This document shows, piece by piece, positions 7,431 through 17,508 of a stretch of 64,000 nt of DNA. Both the position numbers and the translations under genes were made by a program. The stretch is from Metabacillus sediminilitoris. Lineage in GTDB: Bacteria > Bacillota > Bacilli > Bacillales > Bacillaceae. The stretch is from positions 2,675,501-2,739,500 of the forward strand of contig NZ_CP046266.1 in the NCBI RefSeq assembly GCF_009720625.1. Reading direction: 5' to 3'. The stretch's first letter is position 1; each line of letters starts with the position of its first letter. A model generated the notes under the pieces. The model made no database searches and had not been told where the DNA came from. It saw only the letters and a program-made list of their open reading frames with translations.

Positions 7431-7856
7431 TGTATTTTCTCTTTAAAACAGCTTTATTTTTTCTATGTCCATAACGAAAATAATGAGCTTTACATACTTG
7501 GATAATTATCTTTTCAATAGAAGTTGGCTCAGCAGTAGAGTGTTTTTTCCTCCAACGGTAATAGGTAGCCTTTGGAACCTCTAATACAGTCAATATATCA
7601 ATTATTTTATAGTAAGGAGATAACTCGTTTACTACTAACCCATGTTTCTACTTGAGTCTTATTTTAAATACCTAATGTCTCCATTATTTCCTTTGTAGAT
7701 ATTTCTGATTGTTTCATCTCAACAGCTTTCCATTTAATTTCCTCTGGATAAGGAATCCTTGTACCCATAAGAAAAACACCTCCGCTAGAATCATATTCAT
7801 TAAATACGACTCAGGAGGTGTTTTTTCCTTGTCTCACTTTATGGGACCACTTCAGT
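7430..7856 (-). mobile_element. Degenerate IS3-family insertion sequence
   Basis: The element is on the minus strand. Its outer end at 7831-7856 reads TGAAGTGGTCCCATAAAGTG, an IS3/IS150-type terminal repeat. OrfA starts at about 7770 (MGTRIPYPEEIKWKAVEMKQ) and is stopped by an in-frame TAA after IMETLGI. Most of the rest of orfA and the start of orfB are deleted; an orfB fragment remains (YYKIIDILTVLEVPKATYYR to HRKNKAVLKRKYN). The other end is lost in the HEAT-repeat gene. It cannot transpose by itself. Confidence 0.8.
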
Positions 7857-7880
7857 GAGTATCAAGCCTTTTTAAATAAG

Positions 7881-8063
7881 CTATAAATTTTCATTTTGCT
7901 GACCAATTTCTTTTTCCGAGATGATGGAATTGGCATCTTCCAAGTTTTTATGCTCATTAACGGAATCACCTGCAACATGTTTTAGATTTAGAGCTGTCCC
8001 AGTCGTTTGTATGGTAATTCGTTCTTTTTTCGGGGCATTAGTAAGATAGTTTTCATTTTCCAT
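7881..8063 (-). CDS. Small hypothetical protein, 60 residues
   Basis: A short hydrophilic protein with no membrane segment, rich in Asn, Glu and Lys, with a central block ITIQTTGTALNLKHVAGDSV. A good SD (GGGAGGA) precedes the ATG by about 12 bases. It lies 90 bp downstream of the YeiH transporter gene on the same strand, so it could be read from that promoter. I do not recognise the family, and composition gives no function. Confidence 0.5.
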   Translation of the reverse strand: MENENYLTNAPKKERITIQTTGTALNLKHVAGDSVNEHKNLEDANSIISEKEIGQQNENL

Positions 8064-8153
8064 TTAGATGTGAAATCCTCCCAGGTGTTATTGGTTTATT
8101 ATGCTCTTAGCTTTATCCATATTGAGGCATTTCATTCTGAAGTAAATGTGAGT

Positions 8154-9170
8154 TTATAACATTTTTATGACTAGAAATCCAATCACTGATAAAATGATAC
8201 TCCCTACAACACTTGCGATAATTGGACTTTTCCCCCGTTGCTTGATTGACTTTAAATTAATAGTAATCCCCATTCCAGCCATCGCCATGCCCATAAGTAG
8301 ATAAGCGACTTCCACAAATGCTGTAGACACGTTACGTGAAACTAAGCCCATTGTATTAATTAAGCACATAAAAAGGAAACCTATTAGAAACCATGGGATA
8401 GGAAGGGGAGATTTTTCTTCATTTTTTTTGTTTTTATTTACCATAAATCCGATAATTAATGCAACAGGTACTAATAATGCCACTCTCGTTAATTTAACAA
8501 CAACTGCCATGTCAACTGCATCAGATCCCGCGGGTGCAGAGGCGGCGATAACATGGGCAATCTCATGGAGAGTTGCTCCGGAAAAAATGCCAAATTCAAG
8601 TGGAGTCAACGAAAATGTTGAGTAGAAAACAGTATATATTAATGTGAAAATGGTACCCAATAAACAAACTACTGCTGCTGCAAGAACAGTGTCATTTTCT
8701 CGTGCTCTAATTTGTGATGAAATGGCAACAACTGCTGCTGCACCGCAAATGGCTGTACCACATGCAGTTAATAATGCTAAATTTTTTTCTACTTTTAAAT
8801 ATTTAGCTAAAAAATAAACGATGATGAGTGTTACAGCAACATTTATGATGGCAAGTAGAAAAACATCAATACCAGCTTGGAAAACATCAATTAGATTTAA
8901 TTTCATTCCTAAAAAAATAATCCCAATTCTTAATAAATTTTTACTAGCAAACGAAACGCCAGTCATAAATTGCTCTGGAACACCTATAGTTGTTTTCCAC
9001 CCTATTCCAATTAAAATGGAAAGGACAAGGTGTCCAACCATTGAAACAATCGGCACATTTGCCACAATACTTGCTATCAACGAAATAAAAAGAGTTAGTA
9101 CAATCCCTTTTAAAAAAGAAGAAATTCCTTTATCGTGTAATCTAAACAAACCTTGATCCATTTTCAACAC
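8154..9170 (-). CDS. YeiH-family putative sulfate/anion exporter
   Basis: A membrane protein of about 335 residues with roughly ten hydrophobic segments, of the YeiH/UPF0324 family. Family marks include GWKTTIGVPEQF, RIGIIFLGMKL, ACGTAICGAAAVVAISSQIR and SGATLHEIAHVIAASAP. Members are annotated as putative sulfate exporters. A LysR-type regulator is transcribed divergently 110 bp away, the usual partner arrangement (YeiH/YeiE). The start is uncertain: GTG 9170, TTG 9167 and ATG 9161 all follow an AAGGG; the ATG (MDQGLFRLHDKG) has the most usual spacing. Transport substrate is inferred from family only. Confidence 0.82.
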   Translation of the reverse strand: MLKMDQGLFRLHDKGISSFLKGIVLTLFISLIASIVANVPIVSMVGHLVLSILIGIGWKTTIGVPEQFMTGVSFASKNLLRIGIIFLGMKLNLIDVFQAGIDVFLLAIINVAVTLIIVYFLAKYLKVEKNLALLTACGTAICGAAAVVAISSQIRARENDTVLAAAVVCLLGTIFTLIYTVFYSTFSLTPLEFGIFSGATLHEIAHVIAASAPAGSDAVDMAVVVKLTRVALLVPVALIIGFMVNKNKKNEEKSPLPIPWFLIGFLFMCLINTMGLVSRNVSTAFVEVAYLLMGMAMAGMGITINLKSIKQRGKSPIIASVVGSIILSVIGFLVIKML

Positions 9171-9280
9171 AACCCTTAAAATTTTATCTATATAATAACT
9201 TTAAGAGTATATTAATCATTAGTAAAATATATATTATTTATCCATATCATTAATATTTATAATAGTAAGGAAGTGAGATC

Positions 9281-10165
9281 ATGTATTTTGATGCTTTACG
9301 GACGTTTATTACAGTAGTCGAAGAAAAAAACTTTACAAAAGCAGCTGAAAAGCTTTTACTCTCACAGCCAAGTGTAAGTGTTCATATTAAAAATCTAGAA
9401 GAGGAATTTCAAACACAGCTATTAATACGTTCTCCAAAAATGTTAAAACTTACATTATCTGGGGAAATGTTGTATGAACGTGCAAAGCAAATGATGCAAA
9501 TTTACGAAAATACAAAAATAGAAATTTATGAACAGCAAAACACGATAAAAGGCACCATACATATAGCCGCAAGCTTTACAATCGGAGAATACATCTTACC
9601 GACATTATTAGCAAAGCTATCTAAAAAATATCCAATGCTTGATTTTGTGGTTACCATCGGAAATACTGATGAGGTAGTAAAGCATGTACAATTTTTCAAA
9701 GCAGATATCGGTTTAATCGAAGGTAATACAAATGAAAAAGATCTCATTATACAACCATATATGGAAGATGAATTAACGATAATAGCTACTTCAGATCATC
9801 CTCTAAAAAAAGTGAAAGTTATAGAAATCGAAGATCTTCAAGATGAGATATGGATTAGCAGGGAGAGGGGTTCAGGAACTAGGGAATATTTAGAACATGT
9901 CATTCGAACCAATGGATTGAAAATGAACAGATTAATCACAATAAGTAGTAATCAAGGTGTAAAGGAAACAGTAATGAATGGGTTAGGTATTTCAATTCTT
10001 TCCATTTATGCTGTCAAAAGGGAGCTCGAACAAGGTACATTAATACAATTAAAACCTAAAAATGAATTGTTTAAGAGGAAGTTTTCTTATGTTGTTTCAC
10101 CTATGTCTGTTGAAAAGAAAAATATTCAATTATTTTTGGAAACATTAGGTGAGAAGCATGGATAA
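9281..10165 (+). CDS. LysR-family transcriptional regulator, divergent from yeiH
   Basis: A 294-residue LysR regulator. The N-terminal winged helix-turn-helix is clear (FTKAAEKLLLSQPSVSVHIK at residues 18-37), and the co-inducer domain follows (GTIHIAASFTIGEYILPTLL from about residue 90; SNQGVKETVMNGLGISILS near 230). An AAGGAAGTGAG RBS precedes the ATG. Its divergent neighbour encodes a YeiH transporter and is the likely target. YeiE/CysL-like regulators of sulfur or anion metabolism are the nearest functional guess. It converges on gltC with a shared inverted repeat at 10205. Confidence 0.85.
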   Translation: MYFDALRTFITVVEEKNFTKAAEKLLLSQPSVSVHIKNLEEEFQTQLLIRSPKMLKLTLSGEMLYERAKQMMQIYENTKIEIYEQQNTIKGTIHIAASFTIGEYILPTLLAKLSKKYPMLDFVVTIGNTDEVVKHVQFFKADIGLIEGNTNEKDLIIQPYMEDELTIIATSDHPLKKVKVIEIEDLQDEIWISRERGSGTREYLEHVIRTNGLKMNRLITISSNQGVKETVMNGLGISILSIYAVKRELEQGTLIQLKPKNELFKRKFSYVVSPMSVEKKNIQLFLETLGEKHG

Positions 10166-10204
10166 TAAAATTTTAAGTTTTAGCTTTTAAAGATGAGAAA
10201 AATG

Positions 10205-10243
10205 ATATACGGTTGACATTTGTTGATAAAGCCAACCGTATAT
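10205..10243. terminator. Inverted repeat between convergent LysR genes
   Basis: ATATACGGTTG and CAACCGTATAT form a perfect 11-bp stem. There is no T-run, so termination strength is uncertain, but the place between two convergent genes fits. Confidence 0.5.
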
Positions 10244-10250
10244 AAACTAG

Positions 10251-11153
10251 TTATTGATATTGCTGAAGGATAGAGAAAAATTCTTTAACATATTGATAAA
10301 AAACCTTCTCTGATGGAGCAAGCTCTCTTTTTTTAGAAATGATTATACCGACAGTTCTTGTAACTAAAGGTAATTCGATTGGAATTTTCACTGTGAATCG
10401 TGGGATAGCTTCATGAAAGGTGCTATCAGGCAGAAGGGTAACACCGATCCCAGCAGATACTAAACCTTTAATCGCATCCAAATCCTCACCAACCGATGAA
10501 ATTTTAGGAACAAATCCGGCTTGTTTACATGCATCAACTGCAATTTCCTGCAAGATGTATCCTTTTGGAAAAAGGACAAATTCATCATTTCTTAATTCAT
10601 TAAGAAGGATACCCTTTTTGGATGCAAGAGGATGTGAAATTGGAAGTAAAGCAGAAATACTTTCTGAAAATAATATAGTCCCTTCTATATCAGGTATATT
10701 TTGAGGAACTGGTCCTAAAAAAGCTAAATCAATTTCACGATCAATGACTGATTGTATTAAGAATCTGTAGGATCCTTGTCTCAGATGAAAAGAAACATTA
10801 GGATATTTGTCTTTGAACGCTGAGATGACTGTAGGTAATAAATGGCTAGCAAGGCTTGTTGGAAAGCCGATTTTTATTGAACCTTTTTCAGGATCGAGAT
10901 GCTCATCAATTTGCTTTTTAGCGAATTCGATTGCTTTAACTGCCGTTTTAATATGAGTAAGAAATACTTTTCCAATAGGGGTTAACTTTACATTGCGACC
11001 CTCTCGTTCAAAAAGAGTAACCCCTAATTCAGCCTCTAAATTAGCAATCTGTCGACTTATCGCAGATTGAGCAACATGTAAGTGTTGTGCTGCTTCTGAT
11101 ACGTGTTCACGTTCAGCTACTTCCATAAAATAGTGTAATTGACGTAATTCCAT
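10251..11153 (-). CDS. gltC: LysR-type activator of glutamate synthase
   Basis: A 300-residue LysR regulator that activates gltAB. It strongly resembles B. subtilis GltC along its whole length: MELRQLHYFMEVAEREHVSE, HLHVAQSAISRQIANLEAEL as the DNA-binding helix-turn-helix, EREGRNVKLTPIGK, GFPTSLASHLLPTVISAFK and GEDLDAIKGLVSAGIGVTLL. It is divergent from gltA with 138 bp between start codons, as in B. subtilis. Known GltC switches between activation and repression in response to 2-oxoglutarate and glutamate and is inhibited by glutamate dehydrogenase RocG; that control is likely here but is not visible in the sequence. Confidence 0.93.
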   Translation of the reverse strand: MELRQLHYFMEVAEREHVSEAAQHLHVAQSAISRQIANLEAELGVTLFEREGRNVKLTPIGKVFLTHIKTAVKAIEFAKKQIDEHLDPEKGSIKIGFPTSLASHLLPTVISAFKDKYPNVSFHLRQGSYRFLIQSVIDREIDLAFLGPVPQNIPDIEGTILFSESISALLPISHPLASKKGILLNELRNDEFVLFPKGYILQEIAVDACKQAGFVPKISSVGEDLDAIKGLVSAGIGVTLLPDSTFHEAIPRFTVKIPIELPLVTRTVGIIISKKRELAPSEKVFYQYVKEFFSILQQYQ

Positions 11154-11208
11154 TCATTTCCTCCGATCATATATATCAATAATAGATCAATTTCATCTAA
11201 ATTATATA

Positions 11209-11237
11209 TTGTTCATATTATTTTGTGAATATATAAT
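11209..11237 (+). promoter_or_regulatory. Probable gltA promoter
   Basis: TTGTTC at 11209-11214 and TATAAT at 11232-11237 are separated by 17 bases, about 55 bp upstream of the gltA ATG. The AT-rich dyads between it and gltC probably include GltC sites, but I could not define them. Confidence 0.55.
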
Positions 11238-11291
11238 ATAATTATCTTGGAAACATACGGGTGTAAGAAAATCTGACAGGGGGAGATAAAC

Positions 11292-14200
11292 ATGACTTTC
11301 AACCAAATACCTAAAGCACAAGGTCTCTACCGTCCTGAGTTTGAACATGACGCATGCGGTATCGGTTTATATGCACATTTAAAAGGTTACGCTACACATG
11401 AAATTGTAAAACAAGGACTTAATATGCTTTGTCAACTTGACCATCGCGGAGGACAAGGAAGCGACCCACTAACAGGAGACGGTGCTGGCCTAATGGTACA
11501 AATTCCTGATGCATTTTTTAGAAAAACTTGCCAGGAAATGAATCTTCCTAAAAATGGTCGTTATGGAGTAGGGATGATGTTCTTTTCTCATGACGACGAT
11601 GAGCGTAAACAAATTGAAGAACAACTTAATACCTTTATTCTTGCTGAAGGGCAAACAGTATTAGGTTGGAGAACGGTTCCTGTCAATGCAGAAGACATTG
11701 GACCAGTTGCAAAAATGAGCTGTCCTGTCGTTCGCCAGGTATTCATCGGTGCTGATGATAGCATTGAAGATACTTTAACGTTCGAACGTAAATTATATGT
11801 CATTCGTAAACAAGCAGAAAATTGGGCTAGAGAACGTGAACTGCGCTTCTATTTTACTAGTCTTTCTAGCAGCACAATCGTATATAAAGGACTATTAACT
11901 CCAGAACAGGTTGATGCTTTTTATTTAGATCTACAGGATGAAGAATTTGTATCAGCATTTTCACTAGTTCATTCTCGCTTTAGTACAAACACTTTTCCAA
12001 GCTGGGAAAGAGCACATCCAAACCGTTATTTAATTCACAATGGTGAAATAAATACACTTCGTGGAAATATGAACTGGATGAAAGCAAGAGAACAACAATT
12101 TGTTTCTGAAGCATTTGGTGATGATCTAGAGAAAATTCTACCAATTTTAGATGTAGACGGCAGTGATTCATCTATTTTAGATAATGCATTTGAATTCTTT
12201 GTTTTAGCTGGCCGTAAACCAGCACATGCTGCGATGATGATGATTCCAGAACCTTGGACAGAGAATCCTCACATGAGCCCTGAGAAAAGAGCATTTTATG
12301 AATATCATAGTTGTTTGATGGAACCTTGGGATGGTCCAACAGCTATTTCATTTACAAACGGAAAACAAATTGGTGCAATATTAGATCGTAATGGCCTGCG
12401 TCCTGCACGTTATTATGTTACTAAAGATGATTATATCATTTTCTCCTCTGAAGTTGGTGTAATTGAGGTTGAGGAAGAAAATGTTTTATATAAAGATCGT
12501 TTAAGTCCTGGAAAGATGCTGCTTATCGACTTAGAAGAGGGCCGTATCATCTCTGACGAAGAAATTAAAGAGGAAATGGCAAGTCAAGAGCCATATCAAC
12601 AGTGGCTAAAAGAACAATTAATCACTTTTGATGAATCTGAAGTTTTTGTAGAGGAAGTTATTGTTGATTTTAATGAACGTCAACTTGCGTTTGGATATAC
12701 GTATGAAGATGTTAGAAAATATTTACTTCCAATGATTACAGAAGGTAAGGATCCATTAGGATCTATGGGAAATGATACACCACTTGCAGTGTTGTCTGAT
12801 CGACCACAATCACTTTTTAATTATTTTAAACAACTATTTGCGCAAGTAACGAATCCGCCAATTGACGCAATTAGAGAACAGATTGTTACGTCAACAATGA
12901 CATTATTAGGAACTGAAGGCAATATTCTGCATCCTAATGAAGCAAATGCACGTAGAATACAGTTAAATACGCCGGTTATTTCGAATGATGAATTAGCTCA
13001 GTTACGATTAAATCTTCATGAAGGGTTTAAAAGTAGAACATTAAACACATTGTTTACTGAAAATTTGGAATCATCATTACAAAACCTTTGTGCTGAAGCT
13101 GATCAAGCAATTGCAGAAAATGTAAATATTATTATTTTATCCGATCGTGAAATGAATTCGGAGAAAATCGCAATTCCTGTATTATTAGCTGCTAGTGCCT
13201 TACACCAGCATTTAATTCGCCAAGGTACACGTACGAAGGCAAGCTTAGTAATCGAATCAGGTGAGGTAAGAGAAGTTCATCACTTTGCTGCTTTGATCGG
13301 ATATGGTGTTGATGCAATTAACCCATATTTAGCGTTTGCTACTTATAAAGAGGCGGTTTTAGACGGAAGTCTTTCAGTAAGTTACGAAGAGGCAGTTTCT
13401 AAATACATTAAAGGCATTACAGAGGGCGTTGTAAAAGTAATGTCTAAAATGGGGATTTCAACTGTTCAAAGTTATCGCGGTGCACAAATTTTTGAAGCTG
13501 TTGGTATTAGTTCAGAAGTAATTGATCTTTACTTTACTGGCACAGCATCACAATTAGGCGGAATTGATTTAGAAACGATTGCACAAGAAGCAGTGTTACG
13601 CCATAAAGATGCTTACTCAGAGAAAGTGGATAAAACGTTAGATTCTGGTAGTGATTTCCAATGGAGAAAAAATGGAGAGCATCATGCTTTTAATCCATCA
13701 ACAATACACACTCTTCAATGGGCATGTCGTAAAAATGACTATCAATTATTTAAGAAATTCTCTGAAGCTGCAAACGAAGAAAGAATTGGATTCCTACGAA
13801 ACTTATTTTCTTTTAACACGAATAGACAGTCGATATCAATCGATGAAGTTGAATCAGTAGATTCAATTGTAAAGCGATTCAAATCAGGTGCAATGTCATT
13901 TGGCTCATTAAGTAAAGAAGCTCATGAAACACTGGCGATTGCGATGAATCGTTTAGGTGCAAAAAGTAATAGTGGTGAAGGTGGAGAGGACTCTAAACGT
14001 TATATTGTTGATGAAAATGGTGATAACCGCAGAAGTGCGATTAAGCAGATTGCATCAGGACGTTTTGGAGTGAAAAGTCACTATTTAGTGAATGCAGATG
14101 AACTGCAAATTAAAATGGCTCAAGGTGCAAAACCAGGTGAAGGTGGCCAACTACCAGGTAATAAAGTTTACCCATGGGTAGCTGAAGTTCGTGGTTCAAC

Positions 14201-15857
14201 ACCAGGTGTAGGTTTAATTTCACCTCCTCCACACCATGATATTTATTCAATAGAAGATTTAGCACAACTTATTCATGATTTGAAAAATTCAAATCGCGAT
14301 GCACGCATCAGTGTCAAACTCGTTTCAAAGTCTGGTGTTGGAACAATTGCAGCTGGTGTAGCAAAAGGTGCTGCAGATGTCATTGTCATTAGTGGTTATG
14401 ATGGAGGTACAGGTGCATCTCCTAAAACAAGTATTAAACATACTGGTTTGCCTTGGGAGCTAGGTTTAGCTGAAGCACATCAAACATTAATGTTAAATGG
14501 ACTACGTGATCGAGTTGTCCTTGAAACTGATGGGAAGTTAATGACAGGTCGAGACGTTATTATGGCTGCAATTTTAGGTGCAGAAGAATATGGATTTGCA
14601 ACAGCACCTCTAGTTGTTATGGGTTGTATCATGATGCGTGTTTGTCATCTAGATACATGTCCTGTCGGTGTTGCAACACAAAATCCTGAACTTCGTGATA
14701 AGTTCACAGGAGATCCTGATCATATTGTGAATTATATGCGTTTTGTTGCACAAGAAGTTCGTGAAATTTTAGCTGAGCTTGGTTTTAAAACAATGGAAGA
14801 CCTTGTTGGAAGCACAGATGTTTTACAAGTAAGTGAGCGAGCAAAAGCTCATTGGAAAGCGAAACATTTGGATTTATCAACACTTTTATATCAACCAGAA
14901 GGTACCCGTACAGCAAAAATCAAACAAAACCATAAAATTGAACAATCACTTGATATGGTTGAAATTTTACCTGCAGTTGCACAAGCTATTGAAACAGGGA
15001 CACCAATTGACGCAACTTTCAACATCAAAAACATCAATCGTGTTGCTGGAACGATTGTAGGTAGTGAAATCTCGAAACAATACGGTGAAGAAGGTTTACC
15101 TGAAGATACAATTACACTACGATTTAATGGATCTGCCGGTCAAAGTTTTGGAGCATTTATTCCTAACGGTGTGACGATGTACTTAACTGGAGATGCAAAT
15201 GATTATATTGGTAAAGGATTATCGGGTGGTAAAATTATTGTTGCTCCACCTGAAAAATCAAGCATTGTTCCTGCAGATAATGTGATTATTGGTAATGTAC
15301 CATTCATTGGAGCAACAAGTGGTGATGCATACATCAATGGACGTGCGGGTGAGCGTTTTGCTGTACGTAACAGTGGAGCAAATATCGTTGTTGAAGGTGT
15401 AGGAGACCATGGTTGTGAATATATGACAGGTGGCCGTGTGGTTATCCTCGGTGATGTAGGTAAGAATTTTGGTGCTGGTATGTCTGGTGGTATTGCATAC
15501 GTATTTGCTGATAATAAAGAACAATTTAATGATTTATGTAATAAAGAAATGATTGAGCTTGAAGACTTAACTGATGAACTTGAACTGAGTGAATTGGAAG
15601 ATATGATTCAACAGCATTTCAATTACACCGGCAGTAAGAAGGCTGAATTTATTCTTGATAATTGGAATGAAGTCCTTCCTAAGTTTGTAAAAGTAATACC
15701 GAAAGATTACAAACGTATGATGGAGAAAATCAATGAGCAAATGCAAGCTGGATTAACAAATGAAGAAGCTGTTATGAGTGCATTTGAAGCAAATGCAAAA
15801 TCTGATAAAAAGACTTCTTCCGTAAAAACAGAACGTTCTAAAGTAGTAGTACAGTAG
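11292..15857 (+). CDS. gltA: Glutamate synthase (NADPH), large subunit
   Basis: The 1521-residue large subunit of glutamate synthase (GOGAT), which converts glutamine plus 2-oxoglutarate to two glutamates. Domains in order: a short propeptide with the catalytic N-terminal Cys at residue 22 (DACGIGLY), the class-II amidotransferase domain to about 430, a central domain, the FMN/2-oxoglutarate site (SGEGGEDSKRY, VISGYDGGTGASP) and the [3Fe-4S] Cys at 1112, 1118 and 1123 (CIMMRVCHLDTC). A Gly-rich beta-helix (GXXGXXXG repeats) ends the protein. Length equals the B. subtilis enzyme. The RBS is GGGGGAG; gltB follows after 15 bp in the same operon. Expression should depend on the divergent gltC. 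Confidence 0.97.
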   Translation: MTFNQIPKAQGLYRPEFEHDACGIGLYAHLKGYATHEIVKQGLNMLCQLDHRGGQGSDPLTGDGAGLMVQIPDAFFRKTCQEMNLPKNGRYGVGMMFFSHDDDERKQIEEQLNTFILAEGQTVLGWRTVPVNAEDIGPVAKMSCPVVRQVFIGADDSIEDTLTFERKLYVIRKQAENWARERELRFYFTSLSSSTIVYKGLLTPEQVDAFYLDLQDEEFVSAFSLVHSRFSTNTFPSWERAHPNRYLIHNGEINTLRGNMNWMKAREQQFVSEAFGDDLEKILPILDVDGSDSSILDNAFEFFVLAGRKPAHAAMMMIPEPWTENPHMSPEKRAFYEYHSCLMEPWDGPTAISFTNGKQIGAILDRNGLRPARYYVTKDDYIIFSSEVGVIEVEEENVLYKDRLSPGKMLLIDLEEGRIISDEEIKEEMASQEPYQQWLKEQLITFDESEVFVEEVIVDFNERQLAFGYTYEDVRKYLLPMITEGKDPLGSMGNDTPLAVLSDRPQSLFNYFKQLFAQVTNPPIDAIREQIVTSTMTLLGTEGNILHPNEANARRIQLNTPVISNDELAQLRLNLHEGFKSRTLNTLFTENLESSLQNLCAEADQAIAENVNIIILSDREMNSEKIAIPVLLAASALHQHLIRQGTRTKASLVIESGEVREVHHFAALIGYGVDAINPYLAFATYKEAVLDGSLSVSYEEAVSKYIKGITEGVVKVMSKMGISTVQSYRGAQIFEAVGISSEVIDLYFTGTASQLGGIDLETIAQEAVLRHKDAYSEKVDKTLDSGSDFQWRKNGEHHAFNPSTIHTLQWACRKNDYQLFKKFSEAANEERIGFLRNLFSFNTNRQSISIDEVESVDSIVKRFKSGAMSFGSLSKEAHETLAIAMNRLGAKSNSGEGGEDSKRYIVDENGDNRRSAIKQIASGRFGVKSHYLVNADELQIKMAQGAKPGEGGQLPGNKVYPWVAEVRGSTPGVGLISPPPHHDIYSIEDLAQLIHDLKNSNRDARISVKLVSKSGVGTIAAGVAKGAADVIVISGYDGGTGASPKTSIKHTGLPWELGLAEAHQTLMLNGLRDRVVLETDGKLMTGRDVIMAAILGAEEYGFATAPLVVMGCIMMRVCHLDTCPVGVATQNPELRDKFTGDPDHIVNYMRFVAQEVREILAELGFKTMEDLVGSTDVLQVSERAKAHWKAKHLDLSTLLYQPEGTRTAKIKQNHKIEQSLDMVEILPAVAQAIETGTPIDATFNIKNINRVAGTIVGSEISKQYGEEGLPEDTITLRFNGSAGQSFGAFIPNGVTMYLTGDANDYIGKGLSGGKIIVAPPEKSSIVPADNVIIGNVPFIGATSGDAYINGRAGERFAVRNSGANIVVEGVGDHGCEYMTGGRVVILGDVGKNFGAGMSGGIAYVFADNKEQFNDLCNKEMIELEDLTDELELSELEDMIQQHFNYTGSKKAEFILDNWNEVLPKFVKVIPKDYKRMMEKINEQMQAGLTNEEAVMSAFEANAKSDKKTSSVKTERSKVVVQ

Positions 15858-15872
15858 AAAGGGGAGAGGAAG

Positions 15873-17357
15873 ATGGGGAAAGCAACAGGATTTTTAGAAT
15901 TTAAACGTGAAGAGGCGGCTGAACGTGAGCCGCTGACACGTCTAAATGACTGGAAAGAATATTCAGCTCCTTTCTCTGAGGATAAGTTAAGTAGACAAGG
16001 AGCGCGCTGTATGGATTGCGCTACTCCTTTCTGTCATATTGGTACTGAGATTAATGGTTTCACTTCAGGATGTCCAATTCATAACTTAATTCCTGAGTGG
16101 AATGACTTAGTCTACCGTGGTAGATGGAAGGAAGCATTAGACCGTTTAATAAAAACAAACAACTTTCCAGAATTTACAGGAAGAGTTTGCCCTGCACCTT
16201 GTGAAGGATCATGTAACGTTGCTATTTCTGATCCAGCTGTAACAATTAAAAACATTGAAAAAGCGATTATTGAAAAAGGCTTTGAAAATGGGTGGATTAC
16301 ACCGCGTATTCCAGAAAAACGTACAGGGAAAAGAATTGCAATCATCGGATCAGGACCTGCTGGATTAGCAAGTGCTGACCAATTAAACCAGGCTGGACAT
16401 TCTGTTACAATTTATGAACGTGCTGATCGTCCAGGTGGTTTATTAACATATGGTATTCCAAATATGAAGCTTGATAAAGGTATTGTTGAGAGACGTATTA
16501 ATCTGTTAAGCCAAGAAGGTATTACATTTATTACAAATACCGAAGTTGGTAAAGATATTACGGCAGAAGAATTACGTTCACAATATGATGCTGTCATCCT
16601 TTGTGTTGGTGCCCAAAAACAACGTGATTTGGTCATCGAAGGCCGCGATTCTAAAGGTGTTCACTTAGCTATGGATTATTTGACAACTTCTACAAAAAGC
16701 TATCTTGATTCTAATTTTGAAGATGGACAGTTTATTAATGCAGAAGGTAAAGATGTTATTGTCATTGGCGGTGGGGATACTGGTGCGGACTGTGTTGCAA
16801 CTGCACTACGTCAAAAATGTAAAAGTGTTGTTCAATTTGGGAAACATCCAAAATTACCAATGTCTCGGACAAAAGAGAATATGTGGCCTGAAGCTCCACA
16901 TGTTTTTACAATGGAATATGCATATGAAGAAGCAGAAGCAAAGTTCGGGTCGGACCCACGTGAATATTCAATTCAAACAAAGAAACTTGTTGCAGATGAA
17001 AATGGCAATCTAAAAGAGCTTCACACAATTCAAATGGAAAAACTTAAAGATGAAAATGGAATGTATTACTTTAGGGAAATTCCAGGGACAGAAAAAGTTT
17101 GGCCGGCTCAATTAGTCTTTATTGCGATTGGTTTTGAAGGGGCTGAGCAACCTGTATTAAAACAGTTTAATGTTGAAACAACAGCTAGAAATGTAGTTGC
17201 TGCAAAATACGGTAACTTCCAAACAAATATTGAGGGTGTCTTTGCAGCAGGTGATGCTAGACGCGGTCAAAGCTTAATCGTTTGGGCGATTAATGAAGGT
17301 CGTGAAGCAGCTCGTGAAGTTGATCGTTATTTAATGGGTAGCACTGTTTTAGTATAA
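15873..17357 (+). CDS. gltB: Glutamate synthase (NADPH), small subunit
   Basis: The 494-residue small subunit that feeds electrons from NADPH through FAD and iron-sulfur clusters to GltA. N-terminal cysteines for [4Fe-4S] binding are present (C46, C49, C54 in CMDCATPFC, and CPAPCEGSC). The FAD fold starts near residue 157 (IAIIGSGPAGLASA) and the NADPH fold near 296 (VIVIGGGDTGADC). The C-terminal GVFAAGDARRGQSLIVWAIN is typical of the family. It is co-transcribed with gltA and ends at a strong hairpin at 17381. Confidence 0.96.
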   Translation: MGKATGFLEFKREEAAEREPLTRLNDWKEYSAPFSEDKLSRQGARCMDCATPFCHIGTEINGFTSGCPIHNLIPEWNDLVYRGRWKEALDRLIKTNNFPEFTGRVCPAPCEGSCNVAISDPAVTIKNIEKAIIEKGFENGWITPRIPEKRTGKRIAIIGSGPAGLASADQLNQAGHSVTIYERADRPGGLLTYGIPNMKLDKGIVERRINLLSQEGITFITNTEVGKDITAEELRSQYDAVILCVGAQKQRDLVIEGRDSKGVHLAMDYLTTSTKSYLDSNFEDGQFINAEGKDVIVIGGGDTGADCVATALRQKCKSVVQFGKHPKLPMSRTKENMWPEAPHVFTMEYAYEEAEAKFGSDPREYSIQTKKLVADENGNLKELHTIQMEKLKDENGMYYFREIPGTEKVWPAQLVFIAIGFEGAEQPVLKQFNVETTARNVVAAKYGNFQTNIEGVFAAGDARRGQSLIVWAINEGREAAREVDRYLMGSTVLV

Positions 17358-17380
17358 TCATATACAAGGCATTAAAATGA

Positions 17381-17428
17381 AAATGATCTAAAGTGTAATT
17401 TCTTTACACTATAGGTCATTTTTTTTTC
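17381..17428 (+). terminator. Terminator of the gltAB operon
   Basis: AAATGATCTAAAGTGTAA pairs with TTACACTATAGGTCATTT around a short loop, followed by eight or more T. Confidence 0.88.
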
Positions 17429-17508
17429 GTTTATAACTGAATATAATGTAATATATTACTAAATTATAGTAAAATACATTTTAGGGGTTATTGTACAAGG
17501 AGATTGAT

